Source of the DNA: Saccharibacillus deserti
Lineage (GTDB): Bacteria; Bacillota; Bacilli; Paenibacillales; Paenibacillaceae
Length of the DNA stretch: 64,000 nucleotides
Assembly: GCF_013618475.1 (NCBI RefSeq)
Contig: NZ_JABJVN010000007.1
Location: 237,313 to 301,312, forward strand
Reading direction: 5' to 3'
Position 1 is the stretch's first letter. Each line of letters opens with the position of its first letter. Below the pieces are notes generated by a model. That model was not told where the DNA came from. It was given only the letters and a program-made list of their open reading frames with translations, and did not search any database. Shown piece after piece: positions 27,924 through 35,693 of this stretch. A program made the position numbers and the translations under genes.

Positions 27924-28802
27924 TTAGGGGTCGATCAGAGTGATTCCGCTCAGATCCGCTTTGCCGCTTTTCAGGAACGAATACGTCAACCGGTCTGCCT
28001 TACAGTCGATAAATCGGACTTTTTTGAGGGTTTTGTTCTTGAAAAAGGTTCGCGTAAGCGTCGTATTGCGGAAGGCGACATCGGAGAAGACGCAGTTCTC
28101 GAACGAACAATCTTCGAACATGCCTTCCAGCACAAGTCCGGTAAGATGGGTGCCGTGAAACCGGGTGCGTGTCCAGACGACGCCGGTCAGCGTGCAGTTC
28201 TGCAGCTGCGAAGATTCGAAGCCCGTTTCCGTCAGGTTGGCGCCCGACAAATCGCAGCCTGCCAGATGGCTTCCGGCAAAGACCGTTCTCGTCAGGGAAG
28301 CGTTCAAAAACAAGCTGTTCGTCACATGCGTATGCTCGAAGCGGCTGCCGCCGAGTTCCGCGTTCGAGAAGTCGCATTCTTCCACGTAATTGCTTTTGAG
28401 CAGCAGATCCGGAAGCCGGGCCCCGACAAACAGCGAACGCCGGATAAAGGAAGAACCGAACTGTTCGTGCAGCCCTTCCAGACCCGAGAAGTCCGCATCC
28501 ACCCAGCTTCCTTCCGACATGTTCCAGGCCGGCGCGGCAGTTTCCGGCGGCTTCGCCGGTTCCGCGTTCGAAGGCTGCTTCGCAGCAGTCTGCCGGAAAT
28601 GCTGGGAGAAATGGTTCAGGTCCAGATCCAGAATTTGGGCGAGGCGGTCCAGCGTGAGAATATCGGGCATCGATTCGCCGCGCTCCCATTTTCCGACTGC
28701 CTGGGGACTAAGCGACAGCTGGCGGGCCAGCAGGGCCTGGGACAAGTTTTTGGCTTTGCGGGCTTCCGCGATTTTGTTTCCGATCTCGATCGGGGTGAAC
28801 AT
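27924..28802 (-). CDS. XRE-type HTH fused to pentapeptide repeats
   Basis: A 292-aa protein. Residues ~5-65 are a Cro/CI helix-turn-helix (NLSQALLARQLSLSPQAVGKWE). A Pro/Ala linker follows, and then from ~100 to the end come pentapeptide-like repeats with a regular F/L every fifth residue (DADFSGLEGL, CDLSGANLTETGFE). Pentapeptide repeats form right-handed beta-helices. As first gene of an exporter operon it is a plausible regulator, perhaps sensing drug or DNA topology; this is inference. Confidence 0.85.
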   Translation of the reverse strand: MFTPIEIGNKIAEARKAKNLSQALLARQLSLSPQAVGKWERGESMPDILTLDRLAQILDLDLNHFSQHFRQTAAKQPSNAEPAKPPETAAPAWNMSEGSWVDADFSGLEGLHEQFGSSFIRRSLFVGARLPDLLLKSNYVEECDFSNAELGGSRFEHTHVTNSLFLNASLTRTVFAGSHLAGCDLSGANLTETGFESSQLQNCTLTGVVWTRTRFHGTHLTGLVLEGMFEDCSFENCVFSDVAFRNTTLTRTFFKNKTLKKVRFIDCKADRLTYSFLKSGKADLSGITLIDP

Positions 28803-28967
28803 GAAGGCACCTTCTTTCTCGGAGTTTCGTCGACGCCATCAGCTTAACCGGATTCCCCGGGGGAAGGAAACAAAAAACGCGCAACCGCCGGTTGTTTTTC
28901 CGCTACTTTTGGTAGGATGCCCGTTTTCCGGGCGATTCGGGCGGACAAACAGGCGAAAAATACCCCG

Positions 28968-29028
28968 AATATAGACAATTCCCGCTCCGTGTCCAAACTT
29001 TCGACATCGGGCAGGGATTGTCTATATT
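28968..29028 (+). promoter_or_regulatory. Promoter of ohyA flanked by a 12-bp inverted repeat
   Basis: AATATAGACAAT (28968-28979) and its exact complement ATTGTCTATATT (29017-29028) are 37 bp apart. The second arm contains the -10 TATATT (29023-29028) of a promoter with TCGACA at 29001-29006 and a 16-nt spacer. A repressor bound to both arms would cover the promoter. Confidence 0.5.
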
Positions 29029-29105
29029 TGCTTTTTGCTAAAAAGCCTATGCTGAAATCAGCTTCAGAGTGTGTTCAAAATCCTGGAAATGTGGAGGGAA
29101 TACTC

Positions 29106-30875
29106 ATGTACTACAGCAGCGGCAATTACGAAGCGTTCGCAAGACCGATGAAACCGGAAGGCGTGGACGGCAAATCGGCGTACCTCGTCGGAGCGGGACT
29201 GGCCTCGTTGGCGGCAGCCTGCTTCCTGATCCGCGACGGACAGATGAAAGGCTCGCATATTCATATCCTGGAAGAGTTGAAGATACCGGGCGGCGCGCTC
29301 GACGGCAGCGAAGAAGCGGGCAAAGGGTTCGTCATCCGCGGCGGCCGCGAGATGGAAGACCACTTCGAATGCCTGTGGGATCTGTTCCATTCCATTCCGT
29401 CGCTTGAAGTCGAAAATGCGTCGGTGCTGGATGAATTCTATTGGCTGAACAAAAAAGACCCGAACTACTCGCTGATGCGCGCCACGGTCAACCGGGGCGA
29501 AGATGCGCACACGGACGGCAAATTCACGCTCAGCGAAAAAGCGTCGATGGAGATCGTCAAGCTGTTCCTGACCCGCGACGAGGATCTGTACGATCTGAAG
29601 ATTACGGATGCGTTTACGGAAGAATTCTTCGCTTCGAATTTCTGGCTGTACTGGCGCACCATGTTCGCGTTCGAAGATTGGCACAGCGCGCTTGAGATGA
29701 AGCTGTATATCCAGCGGTTTATCCACCATATCGGCGGACTGCCGGACTTCTCGGCGCTCAAGTTCACCAAATACAACCAATTCGAGTCGCTTGTCCAGCC
29801 GATGCTGAAGTATCTGGAAGAACACGGCGTGCAGTTCGTATACGATACCCGGGTCACCAACGTGGTCTTCGAACGGCGCGGAACACGCAAAGTCGCGGCG
29901 AAGATCGAATGTATGCGCGGCGGACAGCCCGAATCTATCGATCTGACGGAAGACGATCTGGTCTTCGTGACCAACGGCAGCTGTACGGAAAATTCGTCGC
30001 TTGGCGACCACCATCATCCGGCGGTACTCAAGACGGAGCCGGGCGGCTGCTGGGAACTGTGGCGCAGCATCGCGGCCCAGGACGAATCGTTCGGACGTCC
30101 GGACAAGTTCTGCACGAATATCGACGAGACCAAATGGGAATCGGCGACGATCACGACGCTGGATGGCCGGATTCCGCCTTATGTCGAGAAGATCTGCCAG
30201 CGCGATCCGTTCAGCGGCAAAGTGGTCACCGGCGGGATCGTCAGCGTCAAAGACTCGAGCTGGATGCTGAGCTGGACACTGAACCGTCAGCCCCATTTCA
30301 AGAAACAGCCCAAAGACCAACTGGTTGTCTGGTTCTATGCCCTCTACACGGATGTGCCGGGCGATTATATCAAGAAGCCGATCAGCGCATGTACCGGGGA
30401 AGAGATCACGGCCGAATGGCTGTACCATATGGGCGTGCCGGAAGCCGATATCCCGGAAATGGCCGCGAATTCCGCCAACTGCATTCCGTGCATGATGCCT
30501 TATATCACGGCGTTCTTCATGCCCCGCACGGCGGGCGACCGGCCCAAAGTCGTTCCGGACGGCTGCGTAAACTTCGCCTTCATCGGGCAGTTCGCCGATA
30601 CGGAGCGCGATACGGTGTTCACGACCGAGTATTCGGTGCGCACGGCGATGGAATCGGTGTATACGCTGCTTGGCGTAGACCGCGGCGTGCCGGAAGTATT
30701 CGCGTCCGAATACGATATCCGCGTCCTGCTGGATTCGACCTCGAAGATGATGGACGGCAGGAAGCTGGCCGAACTCAAACAGCCGATGCTGCTGAAACTG
30801 CTGGAACAGGGCGCGCTGAAAAAAGCGTCGGGTACCGTGGTCGGCGAACTGCTGAAAAAGTACGGGATTGTGTGA
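29106..30875 (+). CDS. ohyA: Oleate hydratase
   Basis: A 589-aa FAD-dependent hydratase adding water to the cis-9 double bond of unsaturated fatty acids to give 10-hydroxy acids, seen as detoxification of host or plant fatty acids. The N-terminal FAD motif is [14 protein letters not shown] with [17 protein letters not shown] after it. Later family blocks are [27 protein letters not shown] and [28 protein letters not shown] precedes the ATG at 29106; the frame is open further upstream but without a ribosome site. Confidence 0.94.
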   Translation: MYYSSGNYEAFARPMKPEGVDGKSAYLVGAGLASLAAACFLIRDGQMKGSHIHILEELKIPGGALDGSEEAGKGFVIRGGREMEDHFECLWDLFHSIPSLEVENASVLDEFYWLNKKDPNYSLMRATVNRGEDAHTDGKFTLSEKASMEIVKLFLTRDEDLYDLKITDAFTEEFFASNFWLYWRTMFAFEDWHSALEMKLYIQRFIHHIGGLPDFSALKFTKYNQFESLVQPMLKYLEEHGVQFVYDTRVTNVVFERRGTRKVAAKIECMRGGQPESIDLTEDDLVFVTNGSCTENSSLGDHHHPAVLKTEPGGCWELWRSIAAQDESFGRPDKFCTNIDETKWESATITTLDGRIPPYVEKICQRDPFSGKVVTGGIVSVKDSSWMLSWTLNRQPHFKKQPKDQLVVWFYALYTDVPGDYIKKPISACTGEEITAEWLYHMGVPEADIPEMAANSANCIPCMMPYITAFFMPRTAGDRPKVVPDGCVNFAFIGQFADTERDTVFTTEYSVRTAMESVYTLLGVDRGVPEVFASEYDIRVLLDSTSKMMDGRKLAELKQPMLLKLLEQGALKKASGTVVGELLKKYGIV

Positions 30876-30915
30876 CGACACCTCCGGTTTTTCCTGGAAT
30901 CTGAACAAAGCACCC

Positions 30916-30980
30916 AAAAGCATGGCCCGATTCGACAAAGCGTATCCTGCGCGTTGTCGAAAAAAGGGCCATGCTTTTTT
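30916..30980 (+). terminator. Terminator after ohyA
   Basis: A long imperfect hairpin has an outer stem AAAAGCATGGCCC with GGGCCATGCTTTT and an inner stem TTCGACAA with TTGTCGAA, followed by TTTTTTGG. Confidence 0.85.
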
Positions 30981-31152
30981 GGATTTTTGTCCAACTTTTG
31001 CGGGATTGACGGCGTTTATTTAAAATACTGGGGACAAATCCTGAAGCGGCGGATACTTCAGAATCCCGACTCCGGTCTGCATCGGTATTTGAAAAAACGG
31101 CATAATCTCTAACAGGCTGTATACCAACAAGGATCGAAAGGGGCATACGCAA

Positions 31153-31314
31153 ATGAAAAATAACAAACGCAAACTGCTAGGGGGACTTCTGATTACCGTC
31201 ATCGTCGTATTGATTGTACTGGGCGCTCTGCAATTTCTTAAGAAGGATGAGCCGGGTACGTATCAAAGAACCGACGGGCAGACCGGGCAGACGGAAACGA
31301 TCAAGAAGCCGTAA
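31153..31314 (+). CDS. Small single-pass membrane protein
   Basis: A 53-aa protein: a basic N terminus (MKNNKRKLLGG), one transmembrane helix of ~20 residues (LLITVIVVLIVLGALQFL), then a polar tail rich in Thr, Gln and Gly. AAAGGGG lies 9-10 nt upstream of the ATG. No family is recognised. Confidence 0.6.
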   Translation: MKNNKRKLLGGLLITVIVVLIVLGALQFLKKDEPGTYQRTDGQTGQTETIKKP

Positions 31315-31383
31315 CCGAAAAAAAGCCATTCTGACGATGAGCGGCTACCGGGAAACGGAATCGGAGCGTGCGGTATAATCAAT

Positions 31384-31515
31384 ATGAACAACGGCAAATT
31401 CAGTCCCGACCTGGAGCAGGCCGGAGAGCTTGAGCAGATGCTGCCGGAACATCGCCCGATTCATATCAAACTGCGGCAGGCAGTTTTCGCCAAATACGGA
31501 TTGTCCCAGTCGTAA
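31384..31515 (+). CDS. Possible small protein, unknown
   Basis: A 43-codon frame begins MNNGKFSPDLEQAGELEQM and ends KLRQAVFAKYGLSQS. A TATAAT stands just before it but there is no ribosome site, and nothing recognisable in the product. It could be a remnant. Confidence 0.25.
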   Translation: MNNGKFSPDLEQAGELEQMLPEHRPIHIKLRQAVFAKYGLSQS

Positions 31516-31645
31516 CGGGCCGCATACAGCCAAAAGCCGGTTCCAGGAGGAACCGGCTGGAAGCCAAGACCGGCGGTTACCGCCGGCAGGAAGAGACAGC
31601 CGCATGAAGCTGCGAAATTCCACCGGAACCGCTTGCGGGTCCGGA

Positions 31646-32464
31646 TTATTTTACGCCCAGACGCATCCGGTAGCTGAACAGCACATCCCGCTCTTTTCCT
31701 GCGAAAAACGCATCTACGGCCCTTCCGAAAGCTTCGGCCTGGGCCGCGACGTCTTCTGCGCCGCGCTTGATCGCGCTCTGCATCCCGCCTTGGCTCAGCG
31801 CGATATTCGTATAGCGCTCCGCATCGCAGACTTCCCGGTTGTGGAATACGATCTCGCGCGTATAATGGAACAGGCCGGACTCCCGGATCTGCCGCAGATG
31901 GTCTTCTTTGGGCCATTTGTGCGCTTGCTGTTCTTCCGGCGCCAGCTCCGCCGCACGTCGGTCGGCCAGGGCGGAGAATTCCGCGTACGCCGCTTCGATA
32001 TCCGCGTTTAGCACCGGCGGCCAGTCGCAGTCGTAAGCGGCGAAGACGCCGCCCGGACGCAGCACGCGGGCGAATTCGGCCAGCGACGGCTGCGGGTTCA
32101 TCCAGTGGAACGACTGCGAGCAGGTAACCAGATCGGCCCAGCCGTCTTCGAGGTCAAGCGCGTCGGAATAGCCTTCGCGGAATTCCAGCTGGCCGGGTCT
32201 GCCGGCCGCTTCCCATTTGGCTTCGGCAATGCTTCGCATATCGGCTCCCGGTTCAATACCGACGATTCGCTGTGCCCGGTCCAGCCACAGAAACGTCGAC
32301 AATCCCGTTCCGCAGCCGATATCGGCCACGCGGCGCGGCGTTTCCTGCAGATAGGTTTCCAGAATGCGCACGACTTCCTCCGGCGCGGAAGGACGGCTGC
32401 GATCGTACAGTTCGCCGAATCCGGCAAAGCGTTCGACATTGTTTTTACGGATATGCTCCATCAT
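31646..32464 (-). CDS. Class I SAM-dependent methyltransferase
   Basis: A 272-aa protein with the Rossmann SAM site VADIGCGTGLSTF (motif I), the acidic RIVGIEPGADM turn (motif II), DLVTCSQSFHWM and LRPGGVFAAYDCD (post-motif loop). This is the Methyltransf_11 type. AAAGGAG is 9 nt before the ATG at 32464. The substrate is unknown. It is monocistronic. Confidence 0.88.
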   Translation of the reverse strand: MMEHIRKNNVERFAGFGELYDRSRPSAPEEVVRILETYLQETPRRVADIGCGTGLSTFLWLDRAQRIVGIEPGADMRSIAEAKWEAAGRPGQLEFREGYSDALDLEDGWADLVTCSQSFHWMNPQPSLAEFARVLRPGGVFAAYDCDWPPVLNADIEAAYAEFSALADRRAAELAPEEQQAHKWPKEDHLRQIRESGLFHYTREIVFHNREVCDAERYTNIALSQGGMQSAIKRGAEDVAAQAEAFGRAVDAFFAGKERDVLFSYRMRLGVK

Positions 32465-32583
32465 GTTCGTTTCGCTCCTTTGCTGTTCGTCTGAATCTTA
32501 TTATGGCACAGCCGGAACCCTACGGGGAATCGGATGAAAAATGCGGAAAGCGCGTCCCGATCGGCATGCGAAAAGGAGGACTT

Positions 32584-33168
32584 ATGCTCATCTTCATTCT
32601 GTTGGGCGTCATGACGCTGTTCGTCGTCGGACTTATAACGGCCGCGCTGGGGACCCGGATGAAACATCCGGGCGTCCTGATCGCCAATCTGCTGCTGATC
32701 GGAGCGATCTTCTGGTTGGGCAATGCCGCATCCGCTGCTCCGGGATCGCATTCGGGCAACGGCAATCCTGTACTGATCTTGGTTCTTCCGCTTGGCGCGC
32801 TGGCCATCGTGCTGATCGGCCAGCTGTATGCCTGGGCCCGTCCGCGCCGTTTTCGTCCGATCATTTTAGCGGCGCTGCTGATCGGCCTGATCGCCCATCA
32901 GGCGGCGGGATTCGAACTGCAGCGTATTCGCTATTATGGGCTGCGCGAACGGATTTTCGCAGCGATGACGGCAGAGGGGATGCGCGATGCCCGGAGCTTT
33001 GCGGATGCCGTCACTTCGGGGCCGGGATCCATGCATATGAACAGTCACTTTTTTCATCTGAATACGTATCTGATGTTCGTGGGCTGGGCGGCGATTGCCG
33101 CCGTTATTTTGCTGCTTGTGTTTCCGGTTTCCGCCGGCAGAGAGCAGCAAGAGGAGGACTTGGCATGA
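32584..33168 (+). CDS. Polytopic membrane protein, unknown
   Basis: A 194-aa protein with about five hydrophobic segments (MLIFILLGVMTLFVVGLITA at the start, FVGWAAIAAVILLLVFPVSA near the end) and a hydrophilic loop between helices 4 and 5. AAAGGAGG precedes the ATG at 32584. The frame is open far upstream but crosses the methyltransferase gene antisense, so that extension is spurious. The family is not recognised. Confidence 0.65.
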   Translation: MLIFILLGVMTLFVVGLITAALGTRMKHPGVLIANLLLIGAIFWLGNAASAAPGSHSGNGNPVLILVLPLGALAIVLIGQLYAWARPRRFRPIILAALLIGLIAHQAAGFELQRIRYYGLRERIFAAMTAEGMRDARSFADAVTSGPGSMHMNSHFFHLNTYLMFVGWAAIAAVILLLVFPVSAGREQQEEDLA

Positions 33169-33474
33169 AACCTATAGACATTCCTTATCGCAGGCTGCAT
33201 CTCTTCGGCGCGTCCGGTTCCGGTGCGACCACGCTCGGACGCGCGCTTGGCGAACGTCTGCCGCATACGGTGCTGGACGGCGACGGCCTGCAAGCGCGCG
33301 AACTGCAGCGGTACGGCGAAGATGCGCTGCCGGGAGGACGTCTGTATGCGCAGTCTGGAACAGCACGAGCGCGGGATGGCGGATCTGGACTGCCCGATTC
33401 TGCGGCTCGAAGGTAACTCCGGTACGGAGGAGCGGGTAGAGCGGGTATTGGCCGCTTTGCGGGAGATTCGATAA
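33165..33474 (+). pseudogene. Decayed P-loop nucleoside/shikimate kinase-like gene
   Basis: It starts MKPIDIPYRRLHLFGASGSG with a P-loop (GASGSGATTLG) and runs to TVLDGDGL, then jumps to RYGEDALPGGRLYAQ. A different frame later gives MRSLEQHERGMADLDCPILR to the stop at 33474. In the small AAA/kinase family I recall, ~180 aa, these blocks are separated by longer sequence, so two internal deletions, one of them frame-breaking, are inferred. It overlaps the membrane-protein stop as ATGA. Confidence 0.6.
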
Positions 33475-33520
33475 TAAGCCCGGATGTGAAGAGATTAGAA
33501 GAGAGAAGGATGAGGAGCGG

Positions 33521-34156
33521 ATGGGGAAGACCGAACGCGATACGCAATATTGGAACGAAGCCTACGCCGATCCTTCGTTCCGGGCAGATCATGACGGCTG
33601 GCTGAAGCGTTATGAGCCGCTGCTCGATCCGGCCCGCGGACAGGTAGTCGATCTGGGCTGCGGACTCGGGCATAATGCCCGGGTGCTGCATGCGGTCGGC
33701 TTCGATGTGTTGGCCTGCGATTTGTCGGAGCGGGCGCTGGAGAGGCTGCGGCAGGAAGAACCGGGAATCGGGACGCTGCGGTTGGACATGGCGGAAGAAC
33801 TGCCTTTTGAAACGGGAACGCTTCAGGCGGTGGTAGCGGATTTGAGTTTGCACTATTTTACCGACAGCATAACCCGCCGGATTGTCGGGGAGCTTCACAG
33901 ATCGCTGCGCCCGGGCGGGCTGCTGCTCTGCCGGGTGAACGCCACGGGCGAGCGGGACAGCAGTCGGGACAGGGCCTCGGCAGAGGATCCGTACCTGTAC
34001 GGGAGCGAAGGCATCCGGCGGCGGTTTTTTGATGAGAAAGAGATTCTGAAGTATTTCTCCGAAGAGAAGTGGGAGACGCTGGTACGGCGCGAATGTACGG
34101 CAGGACGATACGGAAAAGAAAAACGGTTGTGGGAAATCGGGCTGAGGAGGAAATAA
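33521..34156 (+). CDS. Class I SAM-dependent methyltransferase
   Basis: A 211-aa protein with motif I VVDLGCGLGHNARVLHAVG, CDLSERAL, PFETGTLQAVVADLSLHYF and LRPGGLLLCRVNATGE, of the TehB/Methyltransf_25 type. GAGGAGCGG precedes the ATG. The downstream gene begins 2 bp after its stop, whose region also carries the next ribosome site. The substrate is unknown. Confidence 0.85.
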   Translation: MGKTERDTQYWNEAYADPSFRADHDGWLKRYEPLLDPARGQVVDLGCGLGHNARVLHAVGFDVLACDLSERALERLRQEEPGIGTLRLDMAEELPFETGTLQAVVADLSLHYFTDSITRRIVGELHRSLRPGGLLLCRVNATGERDSSRDRASAEDPYLYGSEGIRRRFFDEKEILKYFSEEKWETLVRRECTAGRYGKEKRLWEIGLRRK

Positions 34157-34157
34157 T

Positions 34158-34781
34158 ATGGACAATCCGAGGAAGTGGAAAAGCAAAAGACTGGCGGTTG
34201 TAGCGGCTATTCTGGCGGCAAGCGCCGCGTTCAATATCAAACTGTTCACCGAACAGCGCGAACATGCACTGGCCGAGAAAAAAGAAGCGGCCGAGATCAT
34301 GATCGTCATTCAAGAAGCCGATTCGAAACTTCAAGGCGCCATCTTGAATATCCAGAACGGAGGCGAAGCGGCAGACAGCCTGTATGTGTTCGGGGAAGTT
34401 CGGGCGAGATTGTCGGAAGCGGCGGGCGGATTGAAAAGTATGCGGATCGGTACAATCCAAGATACGGACCGTTCGTTCGAAATCGATACGATGTACCGAA
34501 TCACCCATGAGTTCGATACCTATCTGCGCGACGAGGTGCTGGCCGAGTGGCAGGCGGGAGATGCCATGCTGGACGCTTCCCGCGAGCAGACGCTGACGGA
34601 ACTTCGCAGTCTCAAGCTGGATCTGGCGGCTTTGGCCGGTCTGGCGCAGGACCCGTCAAGCGGCGGATCGTACGACATCGGGGAATTGTCCGGGCAGTGG
34701 GAAGAGCAAATCTCGAAGCGGATCAAGGAAGAGCCCGATACGGATTTCCATAAACGGCTGGCCGAACGCTACGGCTTGTAA
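34158..34781 (+). CDS. Signal-anchored coiled protein, paralogue 1
   Basis: A 207-aa protein: basic start MDNPRKWKSKR, one transmembrane helix (LAVVAAILAASAAFNIKLF), then a helical, charged extracytoplasmic region with heptad-like patches. GAGGAGG is well spaced from the ATG at 34158. The next gene encodes a diverged copy (PRK...NI..F...EQ). Function unknown. Confidence 0.7.
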   Translation: MDNPRKWKSKRLAVVAAILAASAAFNIKLFTEQREHALAEKKEAAEIMIVIQEADSKLQGAILNIQNGGEAADSLYVFGEVRARLSEAAGGLKSMRIGTIQDTDRSFEIDTMYRITHEFDTYLRDEVLAEWQAGDAMLDASREQTLTELRSLKLDLAALAGLAQDPSSGGSYDIGELSGQWEEQISKRIKEEPDTDFHKRLAERYGL

Positions 34782-34860
34782 CCGGGCGGATGCCTGAAGG
34801 AAAGGGAGGATCGGAACCGGACCACGCAAACCGGCTTGGAAAAAGACCGGCGTATGGCTG

Positions 34861-35292
34861 TTGGTCGGCGCTCTGGCCGTCAGTCTGTTCTTCAATATCC
34901 GTACGTTCCTGGCTTCGCGGGAGCAGGAGGAATTCAGGCATCAGATCATGAATCCGCTCGAAGTCTATCTGGATCAAGCGGCTATCGACCTTCAGGAAAC
35001 GGTCAAGCTTCTGGAACAAGGCGCCGACGACCGCCTGATCCTGCTTGGCTTGGGGAAAGCGGCAGCGCAGACCGCCAAAGCGGAAGAACGCATTAATTCG
35101 TCGGCTGATGAACTGAGACGGTTTTATGGACAGTCGAACGAACCGATGAGAAAGACTATGCTGGATATGGAAGGGTATTTGGAATCGCTGGCGGCGTCTT
35201 ACGCAGCGGATGCGCGGAAGGAGCCGAATGCCGACGATCCGCTCTCGACTCCGATCCGCACCATTTTGAAGAAAATTGGAACCGCGTCATAA
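34861..35292 (+). CDS. Signal-anchored coiled protein, paralogue 2 (start codon lost?)
   Basis: It resembles the gene just upstream: an N-terminal helix (LLVGALAVSLFFNIRTFL) and a helical charged domain. The coding-like sequence and the ribosome site AAAGGGAGG (34801-34809) suggest an original start near 34813. There paralogue 1 has ATG and this gene has GGA in a GTGPRK/MDNPRK alignment. The first usable start is TTG 34861, inside the helix and without a ribosome site. It may be non-functional. Confidence 0.45.
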   Translation: MVGALAVSLFFNIRTFLASREQEEFRHQIMNPLEVYLDQAAIDLQETVKLLEQGADDRLILLGLGKAAAQTAKAEERINSSADELRRFYGQSNEPMRKTMLDMEGYLESLAASYAADARKEPNADDPLSTPIRTILKKIGTAS

Positions 35293-35406
35293 AAAAGCGT
35301 CTGGCCGAAGCACCGGATTCCGGTCTGCATGCTATAATAAGCGACGACTATCCTTGAGAAGCAGGCGGACCCGCGCAAACGGTCAAAATGGAGGAGACGA
35401 AGCGAA

Positions 35407-35531
35407 ATGGACGATCGATCGGCATACGGGTACGATCCGGGCAAGGAGAATTAGGCTTCCATGCCAACATACTGGGCCAACTGGAATTGACGGAACGGAT
35501 GGGAATGAAGGCAGGTTGGCAGAACCGGTAA
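35407..35531 (+). pseudogene. Short frameshifted remnant before a terminator
   Basis: ATG 35407 opens 15 codons (MDDRSAYGYDPGKEN) to a TAG. A second frame across the same point reads GELGFHANILGQLELTERMG to a TAA at 35531. A strong terminator follows, so a small gene probably stood here. The family is unknown, and the rest of 35293-35693 shows no gene. Confidence 0.35.
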
Positions 35532-35572
35532 AGCGGCTGTACGGCCCGAATCGGAGAACACCGAAACTACGC

Positions 35573-35620
35573 AGGCCGCCCTTCGGGAAAGCTTTTCCGA
35601 ACGGCGGCCTGTTTCGTTTA
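35573..35620 (+). terminator. Terminator after the remnant
   Basis: A long hairpin has AGGCCGCC with GGCGGCCT as outer stem, a near-palindrome TTCGGGAAAGCTTTTCCGAA inside, and tail GTTTCGTTT. Confidence 0.75.
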
Positions 35621-35693
35621 TCTGGAGATTCACCGAATGTTTATGATACGATGTTGTAAACGTTACCAGGCAGATGGAAAAGGGGGCTCGGGA

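Noticed and set aside
28873..28903. Small AACCGCCGGTT hairpin with poly-T as a terminator
   Set aside because: It lies in a divergent promoter region with no gene ending there and has a very short stem.
31533..31561. AGCCGGTTCC hairpin as terminator of the methyltransferase gene
   Set aside because: The stem is good but the following T-run is too short to support the call.
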